Shown piece by piece: positions 1 through 8,847 of a stretch of DNA of 60,696 nt; position 1 is the first letter of the stretch; the number at the start of each line of letters is the position of its first letter. The translations under genes and the position numbers were made by a program. Source of the DNA: Streptomyces sp. ISL-12 (GTDB lineage: Bacteria; Actinomycetota; Actinomycetes; Streptomycetales; Streptomycetaceae); NCBI RefSeq assembly GCF_018614415.1, contig NZ_JAGGOO010000083.1:1-60696 (forward strand), read 5' to 3'. The notes under the pieces were generated by a model. The model did no database searches. It saw nothing but the letters and a program-made list of their open reading frames with translations, and was not told the DNA's origin.

Positions 1-13
1 CAAACGACAGGCC

Positions 14-1054
14 CTAGCCGAAGACCACGCAGGAGGCCGCCGGGACGGTGATCGCGCCGGCGCGGCGCGGCAGGCCGGTGCGTTCGTCCACCGCGAACCA
101 GGTCACGTCCCCGGAGCGCTCGTTGGCCGCGTAGAGGAAACCGCCGGCCTCGGTGAGCGCCCGCGGCCAGTGACCCCCGCAGGGCACCGTGCCGGCCGGC
201 CGCAACGTCTCGCCCTCGACGGCGAACGCCGTCAGGACGTCCGCGCCGCGCGTCGCGGTCCACACGAACCGGCCGTCGGACGAGACGACCACGCCGGACG
301 GGTAGGCGTCGCCGGCCGGGGCACCGGGCAGCACCGGGACCTCGGTGAGCGGCCGGAGCGCCCCCTGGTCGGCGTTCCAGCGGCAGACGGTGACGGTCGG
401 CGCGAGTTCGTTGACCACGTAGGCGCGGGTGCCGTCCGGGTGGAAGGCCAGGTGACGGGGGCCCGAGCCGGGACGCAGAGCGGTCTCCCGGTGGACGGCC
501 GGGGCACCGTCCTCAAGGGTGCACACGCGCACCGAGTCGGTGCCGAGGTCCACGCTGACGGCCCAGCGTCCGCTCGGGTCGGGCTGCACCTGGTGGGCGT
601 GCGGGCCCTGCTGGCGCGGCGCGTGCGGGCCGGAGCCGGTGTGCCGGAGCACGCCGGACGCGGCGCGGGCGAGGGTGCCGTCGGGCCGGACGGGGACGGC
701 GGTGACGCTGCCGGAGCCGTAGTTGGCGGTGAGGACGTGCCCGCGGAACAGGCTGAGGTGGGTGGGTCCGCTGCCGCCGACGGACACCCGCGGCCCGGCC
801 GGTACGGGGCCGTCGGGGGTCACGCGGTACGCGGCCACCGCGCCGTCGGCGGTCTCGCTGACGGCGTACAGCGTGTCGCCGCCGGGCGCGAGCGCCAGGT
901 AGGAGGGGTCGGGCAGGCCGTTCACGGTGCCCAGGGCGGTCAGCGCGCCGTTGTCCGGGTCGACGGCCGCGGTGACGATACCGGGGCCGCCGGCCGCCGT
1001 GAACGAACCGATGAACGCCCGCCGCTGCCGGCCCGTGCCGCCGCCCTGTGCCAC
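14..1054 (-). CDS. lactonase family protein (beta-propeller)
   Basis: The 346-residue protein looks like a seven-bladed beta-propeller lactonase of the PF10282 (6-phosphogluconolactonase/YkgB) type. Repeated blade signatures are visible, such as LYAVSE, HPDGTRAYVVNE and SSDGRFVWTATRG, with the typical opening RAFIGSFTAAGG. The family hydrolyses sugar lactones, classically 6-phosphogluconolactone, but many actinobacterial members have no tested substrate. I see no signal peptide, so a cytosolic location is likely. The GTG start is preceded by a GAGAGG purine tract. The gene stands alone; upstream of its start lies a long octamer-repeat array rather than an obvious promoter. The family call is solid, the substrate is not. 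Confidence 0.85.
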   Translation of the reverse strand: MAQGGGTGRQRRAFIGSFTAAGGPGIVTAAVDPDNGALTALGTVNGLPDPSYLALAPGGDTLYAVSETADGAVAAYRVTPDGPVPAGPRVSVGGSGPTHLSLFRGHVLTANYGSGSVTAVPVRPDGTLARAASGVLRHTGSGPHAPRQQGPHAHQVQPDPSGRWAVSVDLGTDSVRVCTLEDGAPAVHRETALRPGSGPRHLAFHPDGTRAYVVNELAPTVTVCRWNADQGALRPLTEVPVLPGAPAGDAYPSGVVVSSDGRFVWTATRGADVLTAFAVEGETLRPAGTVPCGGHWPRALTEAGGFLYAANERSGDVTWFAVDERTGLPRRAGAITVPAASCVVFG

Positions 1055-1164
1055 CGCTGTCCCCTCTCGTCACGCTGCCGCTGCTGCGCTGCTGTCCCTG
1101 AGGCCCCGGGTATCCCGAAGGTCCCGGGGCCGGGTGCCGCGGAGGTCCCGGCTGTCCCCGGAGC

Positions 1165-1342
1165 CCGGGGGCCCGGGGGCCCGGGGGCCCGGGGGCCCGG
1201 AGACCCGGGGGCCCGGAGACCCGGGGGCCCGGGGGCCCGGAGACCCGGGGGCCCGGAGACCCGGGGGCCCGGAGACCCGGGGGCCCGGAGACCCGGGGGC
1301 CCGGGGGCCCGGAGACCCGGGGGCCCGGAGACCCGGGGGCCC
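1165..1342. repeat. octamer tandem array CCCGGGGG / CCCGGAGA
   Basis: About 22 head-to-tail 8-bp units of two kinds, CCCGGGGG and CCCGGAGA, are interspersed without strict alternation. The array lies between the start of the lactonase gene and the stop of the FUSC gene. Every unit junction contains CCCGG or GGGCCC, so the array is rich in short self-complementary runs and could fold on either strand. Because the period is not a multiple of three, all frames stay open across it and produce long false reading frames of Pro/Gly/Arg. No gene is supported here. Confidence 0.9.
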
Positions 1343-1363
1343 AAACATCCCCGAGCCCCGCAC

Positions 1364-1430
1364 GTCCCCGGGCCCAAGCGTCCCCGGGCCCAAGCGTCCC
1401 CGGGCCCAAGCGTCCCCGGAGCCCGAACGT
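1364..1430. repeat. 16-bp tandem repeat (CCCAAGCGTCCCCGGG)
   Basis: Just after the octamer array a second repeat begins, with a 16-bp unit present in three nearly exact copies and degenerate copies on both sides. The rest of the roughly 540-bp gap between the two flanking genes (1055-1593) shows no convincing coding sequence. Confidence 0.75.
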
Positions 1431-1593
1431 CCTCAGACCCCCGAGCGTCCCGGCCGCGCCCGGCCCTTCCGGCCGCGCGCCGCCGTCACGGCCGCGCGCC
1501 CGCCATGTCAGGCACACCTCGTCGTTCCGGGCGACGGTAGCAGCGATCACTTCCGGTCTGGACCGAGTGCACCACGAAGATGTCGGTGACCGG

Positions 1594-3093
1594 TCAGGCC
1601 GCCCGGTCCATACCGAGCGGAGCCGGACCGCGCAGGGGCGCGGCGAGTTCGGCCAGCGCCTGCTCCAGACCGTGCAGATGGATCAGGACCGGCTCCCCCG
1701 CGCCCGCCCGTTCCGCTCGCGCGGGCACGGCGGCTCCGCCGCCGGTGAGCGCCTCGACGGCGGCCTCCACCCGGCGGCACGCGGCGGACAGCCGGGCGTC
1801 GTGCGAGGCCTCCGGGTCGGCGGCGACGGTCACCAGGCCGTGGATCTCCCGGGCGCAGTCGTCGAGCAGCGCGAGCACCCGGCGGGCACGCCGCTTGCGG
1901 GTGCGCAGCGGGTTGAGCGGGTGCGTCAGCGGGGCCACCGACAGCCGGACCCGGCCCAGCAGCCGTTCCAGTTCGGCCACGCGCGGCGCCGGATCGGCGC
2001 CCTCGATCCCGGCGATCCGGGCGGCCGCCTCGACGGTACAGAGGTGGACACAGCGCAGGGCCCGCTGGATCCAGCCGTCGGTGACGGCGTGGGTGGTGAC
2101 CGGCAGGACGAGAAGCACCGCGAGCACCGCGCCGAGCGCGCCCACGGCGGTCTCCGCCAGGCGCAGCGCGAGCAGGGCCGGGGTGAGCACGTCGAGCAGC
2201 CCGTAGAGCAGCTCGGCGAGCAGGGTGACGCAGAGCATCATCCAGGTGTACGAGACGGCGGCCGTGTAGAAGATGCCGAAGACACAGGCGGCGGCGAGGA
2301 CGGCGCTGGGCAGGGCCGCCCCGTCCACCGGGACGGCGACGAGCAGGCCGAGGCCGATGCCGACCGCCGTGCCGGCGACCCGGCGGAAGCCGCGGACCAG
2401 GGTCTCGCCGCGCGAGGTGGTGTTGACGAAGACCCACCAGGTCGCGCCCACCGCCCAGTACCAGCGCTCCCCGGACACCAGCTGCCCCACGACCAGGGCG
2501 AAGCCCGCGCCGGCCGTCGCCTGGACAGCCTGACGGGTGGTGACGCGGGCGAGTCCGGTGCCGCCGGGCAGGACGGGCACGACGGGCGCTGGGAGGCGGC
2601 GCTCGTAGCACCACAGCCCGAAGCGGACCGCCGCGGCGGTGGCCACGGACAGCAGGACGGCGGCGTACTGCCCGGGGAGGTGTCCCGGGGTGGTGTGCAG
2701 GAACTGGGCCACGAAGTAGGTCATGAAGGCGAAGACACCGAGGCTGTGGCCGCGCGGCCCCCAGCGCCGGGCGTACACGCCCGCGCCGGTGACGGCGAGG
2801 AAGGCGAGGTCGCGGGCGACGGGCTGGTCGTGCAGGACGGCCGCGACGGCGAGCACCGGCAGGCCGACGGCCGGCAGCAGCGCCGTGGTGACCGCCTGGC
2901 CGCGGACGGTGGTGTCGGTGACGGTGAACAGGGCGAGCAGCGCGGCGAGACCGCCGGCGATCGCCCCGGCGAGCGGCTGTCCGGCCAGCCCGCAGACGGC
3001 GACGGCGGCACCGATGCCCAGCACGGCCCGCGCCGCGAACCGCAGCCGCGTCCGTCCCGGGTCCGGCGCGACGAACATCCTCTTCAGCACCAC
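1594..3093 (-). CDS. FUSC-family integral membrane protein
   Basis: A membrane protein of about 499 residues with two blocks of hydrophobic helices (roughly residues 15-150 and 230-350). The hydrophilic C-terminal half contains a helical domain with LRTRKRRARRVLALLDD. This arrangement matches the fusaric acid resistance/aromatic acid exporter (FUSC/YccS-like) family, thought to export aromatic acids or related toxins. I chose GTG at 3093 (GTG at 3090 is equally possible) because a strong GGGGGAGG lies just upstream. An ATG farther upstream would add a charged stretch that looks untranslated. It is divergent from the Lrp-type regulator that starts at 3307, which makes that regulator a plausible controller. 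The substrate is unknown. Confidence 0.8.
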   Translation of the reverse strand: MVLKRMFVAPDPGRTRLRFAARAVLGIGAAVAVCGLAGQPLAGAIAGGLAALLALFTVTDTTVRGQAVTTALLPAVGLPVLAVAAVLHDQPVARDLAFLAVTGAGVYARRWGPRGHSLGVFAFMTYFVAQFLHTTPGHLPGQYAAVLLSVATAAAVRFGLWCYERRLPAPVVPVLPGGTGLARVTTRQAVQATAGAGFALVVGQLVSGERWYWAVGATWWVFVNTTSRGETLVRGFRRVAGTAVGIGLGLLVAVPVDGAALPSAVLAAACVFGIFYTAAVSYTWMMLCVTLLAELLYGLLDVLTPALLALRLAETAVGALGAVLAVLLVLPVTTHAVTDGWIQRALRCVHLCTVEAAARIAGIEGADPAPRVAELERLLGRVRLSVAPLTHPLNPLRTRKRRARRVLALLDDCAREIHGLVTVAADPEASHDARLSAACRRVEAAVEALTGGGAAVPARAERAGAGEPVLIHLHGLEQALAELAAPLRGPAPLGMDRAA

Positions 3094-3306
3094 TGGCCTC
3101 CCCCTTCCGCGTACGTCCGGTCCACCGGCAGCAAAAAGGCGCCGCGGACTCCTCCGCAGCGCCATCGACCCGTCCATCACAGCATCCCGCCCACAGCTGG
3201 ATCAACAGTTTCCTTTTCCACTGGTCCAATGGCACAGCAGATGAGGTCTTACGATGTCCAGGGGCCGGCCAACGGCCCAGGCACCGCACGCGCGACGGAG
3301 GACGTC

Positions 3307-3786
3307 ATGGCCGTGGACGAGCTGGACACCCGCATCCTGCGGCTGCTGCTGGAGCAGCCGCGCACCAGCGTCCGCGAGTACGCCCGCATCCTCGGTGTCG
3401 CCCGCGGCACCGTGCAGGCGCGGCTGGACCGGCTGGAGCGGGACGGCGTGATCACCGGCACGGGCCCGGTCCTCTCCCCCGCCGCGCTCGGGCACCCGGT
3501 GCTCGCCTTCGTGCACATCGAGGTGACGCAGGGGCACCTGGACGACGTGGGGGACGCGCTCGCCGAGGTCCCCGAGATCGTCGAGGCGTTCTCGATCACG
3601 GGCGGCGGGGACCTGCTGACCCGGGTGGTGGCGCGGGACAACGCCCACCTGGAGGACGTGATCCAGAAGCTGATCAGCCTCCCCGGCGTGGTCCGCACCC
3701 GCTCGGAGGTGGCGCTGCGCGAGCGGGTCCCGCACCGGCTGCTGCCGCTGGTGGAGTCGATCGGGCGTACCCGTCAGTACCGTTGA
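3307..3786 (+). CDS. Lrp/AsnC family transcriptional regulator
   Basis: 159 residues. The N-terminal winged helix-turn-helix of the AsnC type covers about residues 3-60 (ELDTRILRLLLEQPRTSVRE, then GVARGTVQARLDRLERDGVI). The C-terminal RAM/AsnC_trans_reg effector domain covers about residues 70-145. Lrp-type proteins sense amino acids or related small molecules and bind DNA as multimers. The ATG has GGAGG five bases upstream. The gene is divergent from the FUSC transporter. In the spacer, two CCANTGG heptamers (3218-3224 and 3226-3232) sit side by side and could be part of an operator, but this is only a pattern. Confidence 0.9.
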   Translation: MAVDELDTRILRLLLEQPRTSVREYARILGVARGTVQARLDRLERDGVITGTGPVLSPAALGHPVLAFVHIEVTQGHLDDVGDALAEVPEIVEAFSITGGGDLLTRVVARDNAHLEDVIQKLISLPGVVRTRSEVALRERVPHRLLPLVESIGRTRQYR

Positions 3787-3916
3787 CGCCCTCCCGCCCC
3801 TTGCCTATCTTCTGGACGATCTTTCGAACGTCGTCCGATATATCGGACGCGCGAAGAACACCGAATGACACCGAATGACACCGACCGCACCGTGAGTGCG
3901 AAGGAACGAGGAGCCC

Positions 3917-6709
3917 ATGGCAGCGCCCCTCTCCCGGCGGTCCCTCCTGCTGGCCGCGGCGATCACCGCCGGAACGCCCGGACTGTCGTACGCCGCCGGT
4001 GACCGGCGGGCCGCCGCCCTCGCGGCACCGGCGTCCTGGACCGTCCGGCCCTTCGGGCTGGAGGACGTGACGCTCGGGCCCGGCGTCTTCGCCGACAAGC
4101 GGCGGCTGATGCTGGACCACGCCCGCGGCTACGACGTGCACCGGCTGCTCCAGGTCTTCCGCGCCAACGCCGGCCTGTCCACGCTCGGCGCGGTCGCGCC
4201 CGGCGGCTGGGAGGGGCTGGACGGCGAGGCCAACGGCAATCTGCGCGGCCACTACACCGGGCACTTCCTGACCATGCTGGCGCAGGCGTACCGCAGTACC
4301 GGTGAGCCGGTGTTCGCCGACCGCATCACCACCGTGGTCGAGGCGCTCACCGACGTACGCGAGGCGCTGCGGCACGACCCGGCCGTGCTGAGCGTCGACG
4401 GGCCGCGGGGCGGGGCCGTCGAGAACGTGCGCGGTTCGTACCAGTACGTCGACCTGCCCGCGGGCGTCCTCGGGGAGGCTCCCGCGCTCACCCTGGCCGC
4501 CTGGGTGAAGCCCACCCACGACGGCGCCTGGGCGCGGGTCCTCGACTTCGGCGACGACACGACCCGCTATCTGTACCTGGCCGTCCGGGACTCCGCCGGT
4601 GTGCCCCGGTTCGCGATCACCGACGGCGGACCCGGCGCCGAGCAGGCGCTCAGCGGCATCGCCGCGCTCCCCCTGGACGAGTGGAGCCACCTGGCGGTCA
4701 CCCTGGCCGACGGCACCGGGACGCTGTACGTCGACGGCGTCGAGGTGGACCGGAACACGGACCTGCCGCTCACCCCGGCCGCGCTCGGCGGCCTCGCCCA
4801 CCACTGGCTGGGCCGCTCGCACTTCGCCGCGGACCCGGTGTTCGCGGGCGCCTTCGGCGGGTTCGACGTGTGGTCGCGGGCGCTCGGCGCCGACGAGATC
4901 GCCGGGGCCCTGAACCGTCCGGGCGGCGGCGACCTCGTCTCGTACGCCTTCGACGAGACCGGCGGCGGCTCCTTCGCGGACGCCTCCGGGCGGGGGCTGG
5001 CCGCGACGCTGCGGCGGACCTGGGGCGGGCCCAGCCATCCCGGGTTCCTGGCCGCGTATCCGGAGACGCAGTTCATCGAACTGGAGTCGATGACCGGCAG
5101 CGACTACAGCCGGGTGTGGGCGCCGTACTACACCGCGCACAAGATCCTGCGGGGGCTGCTGGACGCGTATCTCGCGCTCGGTGACGAGCGCGCCCTGGAC
5201 CTCGCGGCCGGGATGGGCGACTGGATGCACGCGCGGCTGTCGGCGCTGCCTGCCGCCACGCTCCAGCGGATGTGGGGGATCTTCTCCAGCGGCGAGTTCG
5301 GCGGCATCGTCGAGGCGATCTGCGATCTGCACGCGCTCACCGGGCGGGCCGAACACCTCGCGCTGGCCCGGCTGTTCGACCTGGACCGGCTCATCGACGC
5401 CTGCGCGGCGGGCACCGACGTCCTGGACGGCCTCCACGCCAACCAGCACATACCGATCTTCACCGGCGTGCTGCGGCTGTACGACGAGACGGGCGAGGAG
5501 CGTTACCTCGCCGCCGCGCGGAACTTCTGGGGCATGGTCGTACCGCACCGCATGTACGCCATCGGCGGCACCAGCAGCGGTGAGTTCTGGAAGGCGCGGG
5601 ACGTGATCGCGGGGACCCTCGGGGAGACGACCGCCGAGACCTGCTGCGCGTACAACATGCTCAAGCTGAGCCGGGCGCTGTTCCTGCACGAGCAGGACCC
5701 GTCGTACATGGACTACTACGAGCGGGCCCTGTTCAACCAGGTGCTCGGCTCCAAGCAGGACCGCCCGGACGCGGAGAAGCCGCTCGTCACCTACTTCATC
5801 GGGCTGGCACCCGGACAGGTGCGGGACTACACGCCCAAGCAGGGCACCACCTGCTGCGAGGGCACGGGCATGGAGAGCGCCACCAAGTACCAGGACTCGG
5901 TGTACTTCGCGGCGGCCGACGACAGCGCCCTCCACGTCAACCTCTACGTCCCGTCCACGGTGACCTGGGCGGAGAAGGGCGTCACCGTCACGCAGGTCAC
6001 GGACTTCCCGCGCGAGCAGGGCAGCGTCCTGACGGTCGGCGGGTCCGGGGGCTCGTTCGCGCTGAGGCTGCGGGTGCCGTCCTGGGCCGTCGACGGGTTC
6101 CGGGTGACCGTCAACGGGCGTGCGGTGCCGGGGACTCCGCGGCCGGGGAGCTACTTCACCGTGTCGCGGACCTGGCGGGGCGGCGACACCGTGCGCGTCG
6201 CCATGCCGTTCCGGCTGCGGGTGGAGCGGGCACTGGACGACCCGTCGACGCAGGCCCTGTTCCTCGGCCCGGTCAACCTGGTCGCGCGCTCGTCCTCGAC
6301 CGGGTTCCTGGAGGTCGGCCTGTACGGCGGCGCGGGGCTCTCCGGCGACCTGCTGCCCGCGCTCACCCCCGTGCCCGGCGCGCCGCTGCACTTCACGCTG
6401 GACGGGCTCGACGGCGTCCAGTGGGCACCGTTCGCCGAGGGGACCGAGGATCCGACGCACGTCTACGTCCGGCGGGCCGAGCCCCGGATCGTGTTCGGCG
6501 GCACCGACGCGGGCGTCGCCAACCCCGCGCGGGCCGACGGCACCACGCTGCTGGACGAGGTGTGGGCCGGGGCGCCGTTCCGGAGCAAGGACGCCCTGGT
6601 GCGGCGGGTGCGGTCCGTCGTGGCCGGGTGGGTCGCCGAGGGGCTGCTCGGGCGGGCCGACGGTGAGCGTGTGGTGGCGACGGCGCGGCGGGCGTCGTAC
6701 GCGGACTGA
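3917..6709 (+). CDS. Tat-exported GH127 beta-L-arabinofuranosidase with LamG domain
   Basis: 930 residues. The N-terminus has a twin-arginine signal (SRRSLLLAAAITAGTPGLSYA), so export through Tat is likely. GH127 sequence begins near residue 40 (FGLEDVTLGPGVF) and resumes after about residue 340. Between them sits a concanavalin-like LamG/GH-attached domain (about residues 160-335; VDLPAGVL to VWSRALGADE). Two Cys pairs, ETCC (576-577) and TTCCEG (646-647), match the Zn-binding and nucleophile cysteines known from HypBA1, so catalysis looks intact. It probably removes arabinofuranose from plant or arabinogalactan glycans. The ATG at 3917 has GAGGAG upstream. A 24-base promoter-like TTTCGAACGTCGTCC stretch lies upstream, without a clear regulator. 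Confidence 0.85.
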   Translation: MAAPLSRRSLLLAAAITAGTPGLSYAAGDRRAAALAAPASWTVRPFGLEDVTLGPGVFADKRRLMLDHARGYDVHRLLQVFRANAGLSTLGAVAPGGWEGLDGEANGNLRGHYTGHFLTMLAQAYRSTGEPVFADRITTVVEALTDVREALRHDPAVLSVDGPRGGAVENVRGSYQYVDLPAGVLGEAPALTLAAWVKPTHDGAWARVLDFGDDTTRYLYLAVRDSAGVPRFAITDGGPGAEQALSGIAALPLDEWSHLAVTLADGTGTLYVDGVEVDRNTDLPLTPAALGGLAHHWLGRSHFAADPVFAGAFGGFDVWSRALGADEIAGALNRPGGGDLVSYAFDETGGGSFADASGRGLAATLRRTWGGPSHPGFLAAYPETQFIELESMTGSDYSRVWAPYYTAHKILRGLLDAYLALGDERALDLAAGMGDWMHARLSALPAATLQRMWGIFSSGEFGGIVEAICDLHALTGRAEHLALARLFDLDRLIDACAAGTDVLDGLHANQHIPIFTGVLRLYDETGEERYLAAARNFWGMVVPHRMYAIGGTSSGEFWKARDVIAGTLGETTAETCCAYNMLKLSRALFLHEQDPSYMDYYERALFNQVLGSKQDRPDAEKPLVTYFIGLAPGQVRDYTPKQGTTCCEGTGMESATKYQDSVYFAAADDSALHVNLYVPSTVTWAEKGVTVTQVTDFPREQGSVLTVGGSGGSFALRLRVPSWAVDGFRVTVNGRAVPGTPRPGSYFTVSRTWRGGDTVRVAMPFRLRVERALDDPSTQALFLGPVNLVARSSSTGFLEVGLYGGAGLSGDLLPALTPVPGAPLHFTLDGLDGVQWAPFAEGTEDPTHVYVRRAEPRIVFGGTDAGVANPARADGTTLLDEVWAGAPFRSKDALVRRVRSVVAGWVAEGLLGRADGERVVATARRASYAD

Positions 6710-6747
6710 CGGCCGTACGAGGTTCTGTCCTCGGCCGTACGAGGTTT
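6710..6747 (+). terminator. 15-bp direct repeat with hairpin and T-run
   Basis: CGGCCGTACGAGGTT occurs twice (6710-6724 and 6732-6746), starting right after the stop of the GH127 gene. The second copy, with preceding bases, makes a short stem CCTCG-GCCGTA-CGAGG followed by TTTT. This could act as a weak intrinsic terminator before the next gene. The stem is only 5 bp, so the assignment is tentative. Confidence 0.4.
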
Positions 6748-6825
6748 TGCCCGGAACGCTGATCGGTTGGCGCGGCGCGTCCGTATCTCCTGGTGTCCCA
6801 GCCCGCCTCGACCCCAGGAGGCACG

Positions 6826-7566
6826 ATGCGTCTCACGCGCGCCACCGCGGGCACCGCCTTCGTGTGCGGTGCCCTGCTGCTCACCCTCACCGCGCTCGCC
6901 TACCCGACCATGCTCGGCGTGCGGAACACCACCGGTGGCCCGGACCGTGTCATCGCCGACACCCGGTACGGCCCGCTGACCGAGGCCGACCGGGACTTCG
7001 TGGTCAAGGTCCGGGCCGCGGGGCTGTGGGAACACCCGCTGGGGCTGCTGGCCATGGAGCGGGGGACGACACCGGAGATGAAGGAGGCCGGTGAGCACCT
7101 GGTCGTGGGGCACGCCCGGCTCGACGCCACCTGCCGCAAGATCGCGCCGGAGCTGGGCGTCGCGCTGCCCAACCGGGCCTCGCCCCAGCAGCAGCAGTTC
7201 GTGGCGACCGTGGAGGGGACGACGGGCAAGCAGTTCGACACGACCGCGGTCAACATCATGCGGGTGACCCACGGGCAGATCTTCCCGGCGATCGCCAAGA
7301 TCCGCGCCAACACCGAGAACAGCCTGGTCCGTCAGCTGGCCGACCAGGCCAACGACACCGTCCTGGACCACATCACCGTCCTGGAGAGGACCGGCCTGGT
7401 CAACTTCGACCAAGCCAACCTCATGCAGACCGCCCCGCCACAGCTGCCCGCGGCCCAGGCGACGCCGCCGGCGCCGCAGCCGGGGGAACCGGTGGTGTCG
7501 CTCACCGAGCCGCCGGGGCTGGAGGTGAACACGGTGTCGCCGACGCCGAGCCCGACGGTGCGGTGA
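6826..7566 (+). CDS. DUF4142 domain-containing exported protein
   Basis: 246 residues. An N-terminal hydrophobic segment (residues 8-28, AFVCGALLLTLTALAYPTML) is a signal peptide or anchor. The DUF4142 domain (PF13628) covers about residues 50-205: LTEADRDFVVKVRAAGLWE, then KEAGEHLVVGHARLD, and the closing DQANDTVLDHI region. The family is ferritin-like and helical, with no established function. The tail (about 215-246) is Pro/Thr-rich. AGGAGG six bases upstream fixes the ATG at 6826. It is convergent with the LysR-like gene that ends at 7580. Confidence 0.85.
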   Translation: MRLTRATAGTAFVCGALLLTLTALAYPTMLGVRNTTGGPDRVIADTRYGPLTEADRDFVVKVRAAGLWEHPLGLLAMERGTTPEMKEAGEHLVVGHARLDATCRKIAPELGVALPNRASPQQQQFVATVEGTTGKQFDTTAVNIMRVTHGQIFPAIAKIRANTENSLVRQLADQANDTVLDHITVLERTGLVNFDQANLMQTAPPQLPAAQATPPAPQPGEPVVSLTEPPGLEVNTVSPTPSPTVR

Positions 7567-7579
7567 GTCCGGTCGGCGG

Positions 7580-8347
7580 CTACGAACGGCGGCGGGGCTT
7601 GCCGCGCCGGGCGCCGCCGCCCCGCTTGGCCGGGGCGGCCTGCTTGCCGCTGCCGGCGCCGGTGCCGGGCTTGCGGCGCCCGTCGGCACGTCCGCTCTTC
7701 TTCGGCGCGGACTTGGGCGGCTGCGGCTCGGCCTGCTTGCGACCGCGGGTGCTGTTCACGGTCCGGCCGCGGATGATGCCGATGAAGTCCTCGACCAGGT
7801 CCGTGTGCGCGTCCTGGGGCCAGGACAGCGCCACGCCGGACCGGGGGGCGTCGGTGACCGGGCGGTGGGTGAGGTCCTTGCGGTGGTGCAGGCGGGCCAG
7901 CGACAGCGGCACGACGAGCACGCCGACCCCGGCCGCCACCAGTGCGACGGCGTCGGCCGTGGTGGCGGGGCGCTCCAGGGCCGGCCGCCCCGGCGGCGTC
8001 TCCCAGCCCAGGACGTCGTCCATGGGGTGGAACACGATCTCGTCGGCCAGGTCCGCCAGGGTCACCTCGTCGGCCGCCGTGACGACGTGGTCCCTGGGGA
8101 CCACCACGACGGTCGTCTCGGTGTAGAGGGGAATGGCGCTGAGCACCTCGCGGTCGACGGGCAGCCGCACCAGGCCCGCGTCGGCGACGCCGTCCAGCAG
8201 TACGCCGGGCGCCTCGGCGGCGCTCACCTGGTGCAGGGACAGCGGGACGTCCGGCTGCCGCTCGCCCCACACGCGCACCCACTTGCCGGGCATCACCCCG
8301 GGGACGTAGGCGAGGCGGAACGAGAGGGAGTCTTCCGAGGCTGTCAC
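7580..8347 (-). CDS. LysR substrate-binding-domain protein lacking a DNA-binding domain
   Basis: 255 residues. About residues 8-200 form a LysR-type periplasmic-binding-like effector domain (LSFRLAYVPGVMPGKWVRVW; AIPLYTETTVVVVPRDH; VALVAAGVGVLVVPLSLA). The usual 60-residue N-terminal winged helix is absent: the protein starts directly in the effector domain. Instead it ends in a strongly basic, low-complexity Lys/Arg/Gly/Pro tail (about 205-255), which might bind nucleic acid or be disordered. The GTG start lies about 90 bp from the divergent DUF5997 gene. I cannot assign a ligand. Confidence 0.8.
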   Translation of the reverse strand: MTASEDSLSFRLAYVPGVMPGKWVRVWGERQPDVPLSLHQVSAAEAPGVLLDGVADAGLVRLPVDREVLSAIPLYTETTVVVVPRDHVVTAADEVTLADLADEIVFHPMDDVLGWETPPGRPALERPATTADAVALVAAGVGVLVVPLSLARLHHRKDLTHRPVTDAPRSGVALSWPQDAHTDLVEDFIGIIRGRTVNSTRGRKQAEPQPPKSAPKKSGRADGRRKPGTGAGSGKQAAPAKRGGGARRGKPRRRS

Positions 8348-8438
8348 CCGGCCAGGTTACCGGCCGCCCGGCCCTCCCACCCGGCCCGGTCGCCGGACGT
8401 GGTCGGCGCTCGGTCACCCGCTCGATACCCTGGACGCC

Positions 8439-8828
8439 ATGACCGAGCACCAGAGCACCCAGACGATGAAGCCCGCCACCGCGGCGAAGAAGCTGGGTGT
8501 GTACCTCGACGCCACGCCCACCGACTTCCAGGAGGGCACCGTCTCCCGCGCCGAGCTGAACGCACTCCAGACCGACCCGCCCCAGTGGCTGCGCGACCTG
8601 CGGCGCGACGGCCCGCACCCCCGGCCGGTGGTCGCCGCCAAGCTGGGCGTCTCCATCGCCGGACTGCGCCGCGGCGGCGTCGACGACGCCCTCACCACCG
8701 AGCAGATCGAGGCGCTGAAGCAGGAGGACCCCGAGTGGCTCCGGCGGGAGCGCGCCACGCAGGCCGAGGTCCGCAAGGAGACGGCCCGGGTGAAGAAGCT
8801 GCACGCCGAGCGGGCCGAGCGGGACTGA
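8439..8828 (+). CDS. DUF5997 family protein
   Basis: 129 residues. The sequence MKPATAAKKLGVYLDATP, DPPQWLRDLRRDGPHPRPVV and GLRRGGVDDALTTEQIEAL is a known conserved actinobacterial protein (DUF5997) of unknown role. It is soluble and helical, and its C-terminus is charged (KETARVKKLHAERAERD). It is divergent from the LysR-like protein; the two sit together in many Streptomyces, which suggests a functional pair, though this is inference from memory of the neighbourhood. Confidence 0.8.
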   Translation: MTEHQSTQTMKPATAAKKLGVYLDATPTDFQEGTVSRAELNALQTDPPQWLRDLRRDGPHPRPVVAAKLGVSIAGLRRGGVDDALTTEQIEALKQEDPEWLRRERATQAEVRKETARVKKLHAERAERD

Positions 8829-8847
8829 ACCGGCCCGGCCGCCGCGT

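Noticed and set aside
1165..1430. Possible CRISPR array
   Set aside because: The units are contiguous 8- and 16-bp copies with no spacers, and no cas gene is near.
513..1550. Long frames of Pro/Gly/Arg over the octamer array, on both strands
   Set aside because: The 8-bp period keeps all frames open; they are repeat translations with no start context.
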